Below are positions 19,171 to 28,027 of a DNA stretch of 36,091 nt, in pieces (position 1 is the first letter of the stretch; each line of letters opens with the position of its first letter). A model generated the notes under the pieces. The model worked only from the letters and a program-made list of their open reading frames with translations, made no database searches and was not told where the DNA came from. This stretch comes from Pelotomaculum sp. DTU098 (lineage in GTDB: Bacteria; Bacillota; Desulfotomaculia; Desulfotomaculales; Pelotomaculaceae): contig LFSA01000048.1 of the NCBI GenBank assembly GCA_001512635.1, forward strand, positions 10,733 through 46,823. Reading direction: 5' to 3'. The position numbers and the translations under genes were made by a program.

Positions 19171-20012
19171 CCTTCAAGAAACTGATTTCGCCAGACTACC
19201 ATATCCGGCGGCAGCCATTCAATTAATGCTCCGGATGCTCCGGCAAGTTTCCTCGCCTGTATAAGCACGCCCAGAGCACCAGAAACTTTCACGGAACCGT
19301 CCAGTTCGCTGAAAAACTGCTGGCCAACATTGACGGTATACATGCCCTTTTCTTTAATAACTGAATAGTTTATGTTCCTACATAGTGTTGGAATTATGTC
19401 AACAGGCAGGTATGTCATGTTGTCGATAATAAGACCCTGGTAAACTGCTCCGGACACGCTGACTTTTACAACCCGCTCTGCCGTTTCGACGCTGCGGAAC
19501 ACCGTCCACAGTTCGTATTTGTCTTCAAGAACTTCCATTGCTGCGGTTACCTCCAACGGCACGTCGAGCGTATTTACAAATCTTAAATCGCAGATACCCC
19601 ACTGTATGGTAGCATCCATTCCCTTAGGTACATAGTCAACCGGCGGCACGTGGGGATGTCTTTCCAGGACAGCCAGCCCAGCTTTCAAAACAGCCTGGTA
19701 TAACACGGTCGACGTGCGGCAGATGCCGCCGCCCACATCGGGCCTGCCGGCTGAATTGTAGCCCAGGATGAAACCACGTGCCTCCGTGCGTGGACCAACA
19801 ACATCATTAAAGGAAAACTCTTTACCGGGCTGAAGTACCGTGCCGTTGATGTAACCTGCTGCCACTGAAGCGTTGTAGTTGTTGGCTTCGTCTTTGCCTG
19901 CAGGCAGTTCCAAATAGACAGCAGATATAACTGACGCGCCGGACGATGGAACAGCCATGAAAAAAACTGCGAATACAACTAAAAGCAACGCTAACAAAAC
20001 ATTTTTTTTCAT
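19155..20012 (-). CDS. VanW-family exported protein
   Basis: A 285-residue protein with a cleavable-looking signal peptide (positively charged MKKN, hydrophobic 5-20, small residues SSGA near 23-26). The body has the VanW family core: YNASVAAGYINGTVLQPGKEFSFNDVVGPRTEARGF, GGGICRTSTVLYQAVLKAG, LERHPHVPPVDYVPKGMDATI. VanW-like domains occur in vancomycin-resistance loci and in many sporulating Firmicutes, where the function is unknown; peptidoglycan binding is a common suggestion. Here no van genes are nearby, so a vegetative or sporulation envelope role is more likely. A GAGGTAG lies upstream of the ATG. It is transcribed opposite to the surrounding genes and is probably monocistronic. Confidence 0.85.
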   Translation of the reverse strand: MKKNVLLALLLVVFAVFFMAVPSSGASVISAVYLELPAGKDEANNYNASVAAGYINGTVLQPGKEFSFNDVVGPRTEARGFILGYNSAGRPDVGGGICRTSTVLYQAVLKAGLAVLERHPHVPPVDYVPKGMDATIQWGICDLRFVNTLDVPLEVTAAMEVLEDKYELWTVFRSVETAERVVKVSVSGAVYQGLIIDNMTYLPVDIIPTLCRNINYSVIKEKGMYTVNVGQQFFSELDGSVKVSGALGVLIQARKLAGASGALIEWLPPDMVVWRNQFLEGKKAG

Positions 20013-20098
20013 AGATATCTTCTACCTCGTTAGAACAATGAAAGTGGCCCCAATTTAACGCCCTTAAGGAAAGGCTTTAGGATCGCTCCCCAAGCCCT

Positions 20099-20110
20099 CG
20101 CCTTAAGGCG
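20099..20110. repeat. 12-bp palindrome CGCCTTAAGGCG
   Basis: This perfect palindrome lies 87 bp upstream of the vanW-like start on its strand, with the core GCCTTAAGGC shared with the element at 20408-20421. It is a possible operator. Confidence 0.35.
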
Positions 20111-20407
20111 TGAGAGGCTCTGACTTTTCTACTAGAGCTTTAAACTCCATGGCAAAACACTGGTACCCGGCAGGCTGGAATTTCAAGTACCCTATAGCAC
20201 CCTATCCAGAAAGATACAATTCCTGCTGCTTGGATATAATTGGTTTTTTGTGTTTTCGGCAAAAAACTGCCATTTTCCTTTTGCAAGTGTAAAGTAATCC
20301 CCATCTAGCACATGAGGTGAGGACTTATTCTTTGACCCTGCATTTTTTCACTTTTTGGTCTTTAACTATGTGCATATTTTTTGACGCTTACTTTCATTGC
20401 GCCAGCC

Positions 20408-20421
20408 CTGCCTTAAGGCAG
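20408..20421. repeat. 14-bp palindrome CTGCCTTAAGGCAG
   Basis: This perfect palindrome lies 69 bp upstream of the ywmB start and shares a 10-bp core with the 20099-20110 site. It is a possible operator for the ywmB-murA unit. Confidence 0.35.
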
Positions 20422-20490
20422 TTTATATTACCTGAAATAATTGGTAAGAATAGGAGTAGGAACTTTAACTTTTGCCCTGGAAGGATGTTT

Positions 20491-21291
20491 ATGCTCAATC
20501 AACGCTTTTGGGAAAGATTTAAACTAAAGAGGAATCAATGGTTGGTCGCACCGGGTGTGCTTGCAGTTTTTTTCCTCCTGGCTTTTGCCCTTTCCCCCGC
20601 CTGCCGGGATACTCTCGGCGCCTACCGGGAAAATGCTACCATGATCAAGCTGCTCCAGTGCTCCGGTGCTGAATTAAGCTCAGTGAATATAACCGGCTGG
20701 GTTAGAGTTGACGAAGGAACAACCGGAACCCGGGAACCCCTGGAACTGGTTAACAGGGTTGCGGCCCGGCTAGGCTTGTCCGGAGATGGCCGCAGCTATG
20801 AAAGCTGGCAAAACCCCTATGCCCGGGGAATCCGGTTGACGGGCCGGCTGGCCGGGGGTTACGAAATTTCCGTGGCGGGCCAGACCATGGAAATTGAAAG
20901 GGCTAAGATGCTCTCCCACGTGATGGTCAGCCTGGACGGAGTGGACGGCAAAAAAACAGGATATTATAAACGTAAAATCCGGGAAGCTCTGAAGGGTTGC
21001 GGCGGGGAAAGCCACACGGCCGTAACCTATGCAGGTAAAATCGGGAGCGGGTTAAACACTGCGGAACTCCTGGCAGGGGCCGAAAGGATGATGGAGCAGG
21101 CGGAAGCCAGGATTCAGCAGAAAGTGGTAAAAGACAACCTGGTCAGCTTGACGGGCCTGAGCCCGCAGTTTGACGGCGACCTTCGTTACGACAAGCAAGG
21201 AATAAATCTCAACGTGGCCCTGCGCACTGACCCGGTGGAGCAGGTTACCTATGTATACGCGGCCTCGCCGGTGATATTTACTGAGTATTAG
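20491..21291 (+). CDS. ywmB: YwmB-family protein
   Basis: A 266-residue protein with an N-terminal signal or anchor helix ([20 protein letters not shown]) and an extracytoplasmic domain, matching the YwmB (DUF1779, TATA-box-binding-like fold) family by order and general pattern. Its function is unknown. The order ywmB-murA-spoIID is conserved with B. subtilis ywmB-murAA-spoIID, which strengthens the call since similarity by eye is modest. GGAAGG lies six bases before ATG 20491; an earlier in-frame start at 20317 would add 58 residues encoded by low-complexity AT-rich DNA and is rejected. The gene ends 14 bp before murA. Confidence 0.75.
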   Translation: MLNQRFWERFKLKRNQWLVAPGVLAVFFLLAFALSPACRDTLGAYRENATMIKLLQCSGAELSSVNITGWVRVDEGTTGTREPLELVNRVAARLGLSGDGRSYESWQNPYARGIRLTGRLAGGYEISVAGQTMEIERAKMLSHVMVSLDGVDGKKTGYYKRKIREALKGCGGESHTAVTYAGKIGSGLNTAELLAGAERMMEQAEARIQQKVVKDNLVSLTGLSPQFDGDLRYDKQGINLNVALRTDPVEQVTYVYAASPVIFTEY

Positions 21292-21304
21292 CAGGGGGGA
21301 TCCG

Positions 21305-22552
21305 GTGGAAAAACTAATTGTTCGCGGCGGAAAAAGCCTGATGGGTACCGTTAAAGTGAGCGGCGCTAAAAACGCCGTCCTGCCGATAATAGCAGCCTCC
21401 CTGCTTTCAGATGGAACCTGCACCCTGCAGGATATTCCCAGCCTGGCTGATGTTACCACTATTTGCAAACTGATCGAGAGGCTGGGAGCCAAAATTACCA
21501 GGGGCGAGCGGGAAATCACCATTTCCGTGCCGGACCTTAAGGAAGCCGAGGCGCCCTATGAATATGTTCGTTTGATGCGGGCTTCCTTCCTGGTGATGGG
21601 GCCTCTCCTGGCCCGTACCGGAAGAGCGGTAATGCCCCTGCCGGGAGGCTGTGCCATCGGTACCCGGCCCATCGACCTGCACCTGAAAGGCTTTAAAGCC
21701 ATGGGTGCTAAGATTATTTACGGGCACGGTTGCATTGAGGCCGTAGCCGGCAGCCTGACCGGAAACAACATCTACCTCGATTTTCCCAGTGTGGGGGCTA
21801 CCGAGAACCTGCTCATGGCCGCCTGCCTGGCCAAGGGCAACACAGTTATTGAAAATGCTGCCGAAGAGCCGGAAATAATTGACCTGGTCAACTTTTTAAA
21901 TAGCATGGGCGCCCGGATCAAGGGCGCCGGAACAAAAGTAATCCGGGTGGAAGGCGTACCTCGCCTGAGCGGGGCTGTCCATACGGTGATCCCGGACCGC
22001 ATCGAGGCGGGAACATTTTTGATAGCGGCAGCCATCACCGGCGGGGATTTGCTGGTGGACAACGTGATCTGCGATCACCTCAAGCCGGTTACCGCAAAAC
22101 TCAGGGAGGCCGGTGTGAAGGTGGAGGAATACGAGAGCAGCATCCGGGTTGCCGGCGGCGAACAGCTGCGCCCGGTGGATATTAAGACCATGCCCTACCC
22201 TGGCTTCCCCACCGACATGCAGGCCCAGATGATGGCGCTTTTAAGCCTGGCCAGGGGGACCAGTGTGATTACCGAAACAGTTTTTGAGAACCGTTTTATG
22301 CACGCCAACGAGCTGAAGCGGATGGGGGCAAGGATAAAGATCGAAGGCAGGACGGCAATTGTTCAGGGTGTACCCCGTCTCACCGGCGCCCCGGTGAAAG
22401 CCACCGACCTGAGGGCGGGTGCGGCCCTGGTGCTCGCCGGCCTGGCAGCGGAAGGGGAAAGTGAAATCAGTAACGTCCATCATATTGACCGGGGCTACGA
22501 CAGATTGGAGGAAAAGTTGAGGAACCTGGGAGCGGATATCCAGCGCTCTTAA
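21305..22552 (+). CDS. murA: UDP-N-acetylglucosamine 1-carboxyvinyltransferase
   Basis: A 415-residue EPSP-synthase-fold enzyme performing the first committed step of peptidoglycan synthesis, transfer of enolpyruvate from PEP to UDP-GlcNAc. SGAKNA with Lys22-Asn23 and the active-site Cys116 in [18 protein letters not shown] are present; the cysteine implies the usual sensitivity to fosfomycin. The C-terminal [14 protein letters not shown] and [16 protein letters not shown] blocks are intact. GTG at 21305 follows GCAGGGGGGA. By neighbourhood it corresponds to murAA of Bacillus. Confidence 0.97.
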   Translation: MEKLIVRGGKSLMGTVKVSGAKNAVLPIIAASLLSDGTCTLQDIPSLADVTTICKLIERLGAKITRGEREITISVPDLKEAEAPYEYVRLMRASFLVMGPLLARTGRAVMPLPGGCAIGTRPIDLHLKGFKAMGAKIIYGHGCIEAVAGSLTGNNIYLDFPSVGATENLLMAACLAKGNTVIENAAEEPEIIDLVNFLNSMGARIKGAGTKVIRVEGVPRLSGAVHTVIPDRIEAGTFLIAAAITGGDLLVDNVICDHLKPVTAKLREAGVKVEEYESSIRVAGGEQLRPVDIKTMPYPGFPTDMQAQMMALLSLARGTSVITETVFENRFMHANELKRMGARIKIEGRTAIVQGVPRLTGAPVKATDLRAGAALVLAGLAAEGESEISNVHHIDRGYDRLEEKLRNLGADIQRS

Positions 22553-22624
22553 AGGCACACCAAAAAATAAGATTAATCACATTATTAAACCGCCTAGAAA
22601 ACTGGTAAAAGGTTCCAGAACATT

Positions 22625-22633
22625 TGTTATAAT
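22625..22633 (+). promoter_or_regulatory. Candidate extended -10 promoter upstream of spoIID
   Basis: TGT-TATAAT is a perfect extended -10 element in the 268-bp murA-spoIID gap, without a good -35 box. In Bacillus spoIID uses sigma-E; I could not find a convincing sigma-E match here. Confidence 0.35.
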
Positions 22634-22820
22634 TTTCCATGATATGTAATATAGATTATATATACTTATTTATGTCCTTTCTATAAAGTACAGGAAAACA
22701 ATCAGTGCGGTGGCCGTTATCTTTCTTTAACTGTTCGGATAACATACGAGCCAGAAACAATTGTGCCGCAGGCCGCCTAAAGTTTCCAGCCATTTAAATA
22801 TAGGACAGAGGTGCTTTGCG

Positions 22821-23786
22821 TTGCGCAGATTAGTGCTTGGCTTCTTGTTTTTTTCCATTGCCCTGGTTCTGGGGCTCCCCTACCTTTATAACTGGCATAT
22901 TCCGGCGAAGTTCTTTACCGGCGCAACAATTATCCGGGTGTACCTGCACGGTTCAGACACAATAGTGAAAATGCCTCTGGAGGACTACCTGGTGGGTGTG
23001 GTGGCCGCGGAAATGCCGGCGGAGTTCCCTCTGGAAGCTTTAAAGGCCCAGGTTGTTGCAGCCAGGACCTATGCCGTCAAGCGCCTGGAGGTAAGCAGCC
23101 TGGAAAACCCACTGCACCAGGGGGCTGATTTATGCGATGACCACCGCCACGGCCAGGCCTGGCTGTCCCGGGCAGATTTGAAAGAGCGGTGGGGAACGCT
23201 CCATTACTACCGGTACTATTATAAGGTGAAACAGGCCGTTGATGAGACCAGGGGGCAGGTGCTTACCTACCAGGGGCAGCTGATCGACCCAGCCTACCAC
23301 GCCTCCTGCGGCGGGCGGACGGAGAACTCGGAAGATGTATGGAAATTTGAGGCGCCCTACCTGCGCAGTGTACCCTGTCCCTACGACAGCGACCCCGAAC
23401 CCGTCCAGACGGTTACCTACAGCCTGGAACAGGTGGACCAGGCCCTGGGCACAAACCTGGCTGCCCTTCCGGTTTCGGGAAAACAAAACAGCCCGGCAGG
23501 AATAAAAACTACGGAAAAAACAGCTACAGGCAGGCCCAAAACTTTACTTATAGGCGGGCGTTCCTTTTCCGCCGTGGCGGTCAGGGACTTGCTGGGCCTG
23601 CGCTCAACCAACTTTACCTGGAAGGTGGAGGGCGGGGAGGTTACCTTCACCACCACCGGACACGGTCACGGGGTGGGGCTCTGCCAGTACGGGGCCAAGG
23701 GAATGGCCCTGCATGGTTACAACTACCGCAACATTCTGAAGCATTACTACAGCGGGGTGGAAATTACTGAAACTGAAAGGCACTGA
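22821..23786 (+). CDS. spoIID: Stage II sporulation protein D (peptidoglycan lytic enzyme)
   Basis: A 321-residue membrane-anchored enzyme needed for engulfment, where SpoIID cleaves denuded glycan strands. One N-terminal transmembrane helix (LVLGFLFFSIALVLGL) is followed by the SpoIID core: MPLEDYLVGVVAAEMPAEFP with catalytic-position Glu64, LKAQVVAARTYAV, YHASCGGRTENSEDVW and the C-terminal GHGHGVGLCQYGAKGMA. The His/Cys cluster (YHASC, VPCPYD) may bind the structural zinc seen in clostridial SpoIID. TTG at 22821 follows AGAGGTG with 7-base spacing. SpoIIQ does not follow; instead an accessory block separates spoIID from spoIIID. Confidence 0.94.
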   Translation: MRRLVLGFLFFSIALVLGLPYLYNWHIPAKFFTGATIIRVYLHGSDTIVKMPLEDYLVGVVAAEMPAEFPLEALKAQVVAARTYAVKRLEVSSLENPLHQGADLCDDHRHGQAWLSRADLKERWGTLHYYRYYYKVKQAVDETRGQVLTYQGQLIDPAYHASCGGRTENSEDVWKFEAPYLRSVPCPYDSDPEPVQTVTYSLEQVDQALGTNLAALPVSGKQNSPAGIKTTEKTATGRPKTLLIGGRSFSAVAVRDLLGLRSTNFTWKVEGGEVTFTTTGHGHGVGLCQYGAKGMALHGYNYRNILKHYYSGVEITETERH

Positions 23787-23892
23787 CCTCCCGGCCGGGA
23801 TCACCCCTGTGCAGGAAAGGATAGCAGAGAACCTGCATGCTGAAATTGCCGGTTAGGATGTATGATATTAATACTTTTGTAGGGGCGGGATG

Positions 23893-23945
23893 CTATGTAG
23901 TTAGGAACAAATAAGCTGCCCGCTACATAGTCTGTAGCGGGGTGA
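23893..23945 (+). promoter_or_regulatory. Leader with mutually exclusive hairpins over a ribosome binding site
   Basis: Segment A CTATGTAG (23893-23900) can pair with CTACATAG (23923-23930). The overlapping segment CCCGCTACA (23919-23927) can instead pair with TGTAGCGGG (23933-23941), a perfect 9-bp stem with a 5-base loop that buries the start of the GGGGTGA ribosome binding site of the gene at 23950. The two structures share bases and cannot coexist. This looks like an on/off translational switch. Confidence 0.45.
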
Positions 23946-23949
23946 TATT

Positions 23950-25467
23950 ATGGATAAAAAAGGTAATCCCGGCATTTGGCGCGGGGCATCCGCTTTCAGG
24001 AAAATAACACCTGTGCGGGGTTTCGATCTAATGAACCCTGATAATGCCAGGCAAAATAATTATGTCTGGTCAATGGAAGAAATGGGAGATTATCTCTATG
24101 TGGGAACAGCCAGGAATATTGTTCTCTCTGTACTGGGGTTTGTCAGCGAGATGGTTGGCAGTGAAATCCCCGTTCCTCCGGAACTGGAACCGAAAGATAT
24201 AGATAACAGCGGCGAAATCTGGCGGTATCATAAAAGCGGACGCAGGGGATGGGAAAGGGTTTACAAGGCACCGCCGGAGCCAATGAATATCGGTTTCCGG
24301 TTTATGAAGCGCTACACTACACTCCGAGGAGAGACGGCCCTTTATGCCGCTGCCCTTACGCCATTAAGTCCGAAACTGCATATCCTGAAGTCAACTGACG
24401 GGGTAAACTGGTATCCATTGGAATCCGGTATCTCCGGGTACTCAGCCCGGTATATGGCTGAACACAATGGTAAACTTTACATGGGGGCATTGCCCTTATT
24501 GGGTTTAGGGGAAACGCTGTTATTTGTCAGCGAGGATCCGGAAAGGGAAGGATGGCAACTGGTTGATGTAGATGGAAAGCCGGGGAAAAACCCCCGGGGC
24601 AGTGTGGACCTTATACTCAGCTACAATAACCATCTTTATGTGGGAACTACCCAGCCCAATGGTTTTGAAATATGGCGGACGCGGGGAGAACTACCGGAAA
24701 AGGATAACTGGAAGCTGGTGGTTGATCAGGGGGCGGGTGATGCCCGCAACGAACACCCCTGGTCAATAGCCGTTTTTCGCGACCATATCTATGTGGGGAC
24801 GGCCATTGAGGCCGCCGTGTTCAGCGTAAATCCGGATCAGAATATTGTACCGCCAAAGGGTTTTGATGTGATCAGGATCGATAAATATGACAACTGGGAA
24901 TTAGTGGTGGGGGGAAAACCGGTTGTGCCCACCAACCCTGTCACTGGTACCAGGGGGAATCCGATAAGCGGCTACCCTTCTGGTTTTGGTGATATATCCA
25001 ATGCCTATTGCTGGCAGCTCCAGGCTTGCGGAGACGAGCTTTATCTGGGCACTTTCAGCTGGTCAGTGTTGATGCCGGCTTTTATCCCCTTACTGCCGGA
25101 TATCCTGAAGATTTTGTTTTCAATGGATGATGGAGAGGGAACAGGTAGAATAGAATTTAGCAATGAAGAACTGGACGAAATGAGGTTTATCCTGCGCAGG
25201 CCGAACGTCCGCCATTTTCTCGAATATCTTGCCCGGTTAGTAATGAGGTCAGGATACAGGTTCTTTGGTTTTGACCTTTGGAAAACCCGGGACGGGGTTC
25301 ACTGGGAGGCTGTATCCTTAAACGGCCTTGGAAATCCTTACAACTATGGTATCCGGATACTGTTTTTGTCCGAAGATAAGAAATTATATCTTGGTACTGC
25401 TAACCCCTTTCAAGGCTGCGAGGTATGGGTGAAGAGGAGACCTTGTAAAGGTGTATACAGTAAATAA
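23950..25467 (+). CDS. Seven-repeat beta-propeller-like protein of unknown function
   Basis: A 505-residue protein with no signal peptide or membrane helix. A strand motif of the form xxxGxxLY(V/L/M)G(T/A) recurs around residues 49, 131, 176, 229, 280, 364 and 479, alternating with exposed IWR, DGVNW, NGFEIWR, LWKTRDGVHW and CEVW elements. Seven such units suggest a seven-bladed beta-propeller, similar in style to sialidase or Kelch-type propellers. A helical insertion (residues 375-435, LLPDILKILF...LARLVMRSG) interrupts repeats six and seven. No catalytic motif is recognised; a binding role is only a guess. The ATG is 5 bases after GGGGTG, within the hairpin leader. It is convergent with the efflux operon and separated from it by 131 bp. 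Confidence 0.7.
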   Translation: MDKKGNPGIWRGASAFRKITPVRGFDLMNPDNARQNNYVWSMEEMGDYLYVGTARNIVLSVLGFVSEMVGSEIPVPPELEPKDIDNSGEIWRYHKSGRRGWERVYKAPPEPMNIGFRFMKRYTTLRGETALYAAALTPLSPKLHILKSTDGVNWYPLESGISGYSARYMAEHNGKLYMGALPLLGLGETLLFVSEDPEREGWQLVDVDGKPGKNPRGSVDLILSYNNHLYVGTTQPNGFEIWRTRGELPEKDNWKLVVDQGAGDARNEHPWSIAVFRDHIYVGTAIEAAVFSVNPDQNIVPPKGFDVIRIDKYDNWELVVGGKPVVPTNPVTGTRGNPISGYPSGFGDISNAYCWQLQACGDELYLGTFSWSVLMPAFIPLLPDILKILFSMDDGEGTGRIEFSNEELDEMRFILRRPNVRHFLEYLARLVMRSGYRFFGFDLWKTRDGVHWEAVSLNGLGNPYNYGIRILFLSEDKKLYLGTANPFQGCEVWVKRRPCKGVYSK

Positions 25468-25598
25468 CATAAATCTTAAAACCCCAGGATTACCTGGCGA
25501 AATGCGGCCTTGCAGCCGAAAGGGCAGCTTTGCAGGTTCTGGCCAGTTTGAATGAACTCCTTACGTCCGGAGCCAGGGCAGCCGGCAAATATGGTTTG

Positions 25599-26795
25599 CT
25601 AATCCCTTTTGGGATAACTATTCCCGCAGTCAACCTCCAGTCCCCCCGGGGCAGGGGGGTTTCTGCGTTTGCTGAAAGTCAGGGCAAAGAAGGTGGAGAC
25701 CAGGGCCATAACAGTCAGGGCCAGGATATTGTCGACAAGATAAGGGGCGCCCAAATTCTTTACGGTCACCAGCCTGGAAGCCTCCGCCATCCAGGTCAGG
25801 GGGACCAAACGGGCTGTGTTATTAATAAACTCCGGAATGTGGGTGGGGGGCCAGCAATAGCCCGAAATCATAAAAAAGGGTGCGGACAGGAGCAGCAAAT
25901 AACGGGTCACCTGCAGGGAGTTAGCTGCCCAAAGGGATAGATAGAAGCCGGCGGAGGTAATGGTGATACTGTAGAGCAACCCCAGCAAGAGGATTAAAAG
26001 GGTGGAACCTTCTACCTTTACCAGGACCACGCTCCGGGCAAAACAGAGCAGCAGGCCGTAGTTCATCAGGTTTGTGAGGAAATAGGGAAGTGACTTGCCC
26101 AGAAAGATCTTCCAGGCAGCCACGGGTGAACAGAGATACTGGAGCCAGCTGTTTTTTTCCTTTTCCCTGGTTATGGTCAGGCTCACACAGAGCAGGCCGA
26201 TTTGTTGAATTATGATCATGTACAGCCCCATCAGGATATAGTTAGCGTAGCTGTACGTGGGGTTGTACCAGACCTCGATGTTGCTCCGCACATTATTCAG
26301 GGCATTGCTGATTTCTCTTTCCGTCAGGCCCAGGCCGGCAAGGTAGGTGGCGGTATAACGGGCATTAAAGGTGCTGATGACTTCAAGGGTATACTTCCGG
26401 ATATTAAAGCCCCAGATCAGGTTCGATGCGTCATAAACGGTTAAAACCTCCGTATTTCTGTGCTGGGTTATTATGGCCTCAAAATCCTCTGGGATGACGA
26501 CGCCGGCCCGCACGGTACCTTCTTTCATTCCCTTTTCCAGCCCGGCATAGGTATCGATCCCCGGGACCACCTGAAAGTGCGGAGAATTCTCAAAGGCCTC
26601 AACCACTTCCCGGCTCAGCCTGGAATCGTCCAGGTCCACAACGGCCAGGGGGATATCCGTCAGGATTCCTGAGAAATAGACCAGGCCGCAGAGGGAGGCG
26701 TAAAGGAGGGGGACGGCAAACACCAGTAAAAGAAGAATTTTGTCCTTGAGAATGTGCACCATCTCGTAATAGGCAATGGCTGCCACTTGTTTCAA
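25599..26795 (-). CDS. ABC-2 type efflux permease, second subunit
   Basis: A 398-residue permease. One N-terminal helix (ILLLLVFAVPLLYASLCGLVYFSGI) is followed by a 130-residue external domain that contains IPLAVVDLDDSRLSREVVEAFENS and GTVRAGVVIPEDFE, then five helices, the architecture of YhhJ/YbhR-type ABC-2 subunits. TTG start follows AAGGAGTGAG at 9-base spacing. It is paralogous to the upstream permease and likely forms a heterodimer with it. It is the last gene of the operon. The product exported is unknown; relatives move drugs, Na+/Li+ or lipids. Confidence 0.88.
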   Translation of the reverse strand: MKQVAAIAYYEMVHILKDKILLLLVFAVPLLYASLCGLVYFSGILTDIPLAVVDLDDSRLSREVVEAFENSPHFQVVPGIDTYAGLEKGMKEGTVRAGVVIPEDFEAIITQHRNTEVLTVYDASNLIWGFNIRKYTLEVISTFNARYTATYLAGLGLTEREISNALNNVRSNIEVWYNPTYSYANYILMGLYMIIIQQIGLLCVSLTITREKEKNSWLQYLCSPVAAWKIFLGKSLPYFLTNLMNYGLLLCFARSVVLVKVEGSTLLILLLGLLYSITITSAGFYLSLWAANSLQVTRYLLLLSAPFFMISGYCWPPTHIPEFINNTARLVPLTWMAEASRLVTVKNLGAPYLVDNILALTVMALVSTFFALTFSKRRNPPAPGGLEVDCGNSYPKRD

Positions 26796-26887
26796 AGGGG
26801 CTCACTCCTTAACTATCCGGAAAGCAGGGCGATCAGGTTTACCGGCGCGGGCCGGCGCGGTGTCGGCAGCCACGGCGGGCTTTTCCT

Positions 26888-28027
26888 TTAGCTCCGGGAA
26901 GCAATAAGCGCGGCTGCGGTGTAGCTAAGGACTGCAATTACCAGCAGCGCTGAAAAGAAGGGGGCCATGAAGGTCCAACCCGGGTCCTTAAAGGTCAGGT
27001 AGTTGATCCCCTGGAAAAACCAGGTTTGCGGCAGGACCCAGGCGGCTTGCTGCACAATCTGGGGCATGGCCTCCAGGGGCCAGGTGTAGCCGCAGAGGAT
27101 AAAGGAAGGTACGGCGATAATCATGCCGAACCTGGTAGAATTGACCGCATTACGGCTGAAGCTGGAGACCAGGGTACCGGTTGCGTGCAGGGCGAGGGCA
27201 AAGGCCAGGGTAAACAAAAGAAACACCCAGAAGCTGCAGGCCAGGGGCAGCTTGAAGACATTGAAGGAAAGGTAATAAACAGGCAGGACCGTCAGGATGA
27301 AAAGGGCGATCTGGACAATGGACTTGCTGAAAAAAAACATGAATTTTGAAACCCCCGCCGCCTTCAGCAGGGACCAGCTTTTCCGTCCCGTTTCCCCGAT
27401 GATGTTCATACAGGCTGTCAGCATGCAGCACTGCTGCCATACATTCAAGGCCAGGGCCAGCACCAGGAAGTAAGCGTAGTTCAAGGTGGGGTTGAACCAG
27501 GGTTCTTCCCGGAAGGTGACGGAGCTGAAGGCTTCCCGGGCCTGGTCCGGGTGCATGCCCCCGGCTATTAGGGTTTTAATCCCTGCCTGGGCGTTGATTG
27601 TACCCGTTATTGCTAAAACCGTATTGGCTGCGTTGGTGGCGTAAATCATATTACTGCCGTCAATGATCACGGCGAGGTTGACCTGGCGTCTTAAGGAGAC
27701 ACTTTTGGCGTAGTTTTCCGGAATAACGACCCCCACCACTACCTCTCCCCGCTGGATCAGTTCTTCAACTTCCGCAAAACTGCCGGGGTTGGCCACTACC
27801 TTCAGGTTTTCGGTGTTGCTGATGTCTTCAACCAGTTGCCGGCTTTCCCGGGAACAATCCAGGTCCACAATGGCCGTTGGAATACCTTTTAAAACCTGGG
27901 CGCTGTAGGTGGCGTAAAAAACAAGCAGCCCCAGGAGGGAACCTGCCAGCAATATTTTCCGTAGCCCTTTGTCCCGCCACAGGTAGTAAACTTCCCGGCG
28001 CATAACGGCCAGGCACTGCCTAAGCAT
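26888..28027 (-). CDS. ABC-2 type efflux permease, first subunit
   Basis: A 379-residue permease with the same layout as its downstream neighbour: helix 1 (ILLAGSLLGLLVFYATYSAQVL), external domain with IPTAIVDLDCSRESRQLVEDI and GEVVVGVVIPENYAK, then about five helices with FILCGYTWPLEAMPQIVQ between the last ones. ATG at 28027 overlaps the ATPase stop by 8 bp and has GGTGAG just upstream; a TTG at 28051 without a ribosome binding site would add 8 residues. It is homologous to YbhS/YhhJ. It probably pairs with the second permease to form the membrane channel. About 90 bp separate the two permease genes. Confidence 0.88.
   Translation of the reverse strand: MLRQCLAVMRREVYYLWRDKGLRKILLAGSLLGLLVFYATYSAQVLKGIPTAIVDLDCSRESRQLVEDISNTENLKVVANPGSFAEVEELIQRGEVVVGVVIPENYAKSVSLRRQVNLAVIIDGSNMIYATNAANTVLAITGTINAQAGIKTLIAGGMHPDQAREAFSSVTFREEPWFNPTLNYAYFLVLALALNVWQQCCMLTACMNIIGETGRKSWSLLKAAGVSKFMFFFSKSIVQIALFILTVLPVYYLSFNVFKLPLACSFWVFLLFTLAFALALHATGTLVSSFSRNAVNSTRFGMIIAVPSFILCGYTWPLEAMPQIVQQAAWVLPQTWFFQGINYLTFKDPGWTFMAPFFSALLVIAVLSYTAAALIASRS

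Larger units (their letters stand above)
20013..20490. other. 478-bp divergent intergenic region with CCTTAAGG palindromes
   Basis: The region lies between the reverse vanW-like gene and ywmB. It is AT-rich after 20200 and contains no supported gene. Perfect palindromes CGCCTTAAGGCG (20099-20110) and CTGCCTTAAGGCAG (20408-20421) share the core GCCTTAAGGC; a related GCCCTTAAGGA is at 20060-20070. No clear promoter boxes were found for either gene. Confidence 0.45.

Noticed and set aside
20110-20292. 60-codon forward frame in the vanW-ywmB gap
   Set aside because: It has no ribosome binding site, no recognisable pattern, and lies in AT-rich non-coding DNA.
23789-23800. TCCCGGCCGGGA palindrome just after spoIID
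   Set aside because: The 12-bp GC palindrome has no loop or T-tract, so a terminator is not supported and an operator is unlikely at the 3' end of the gene.
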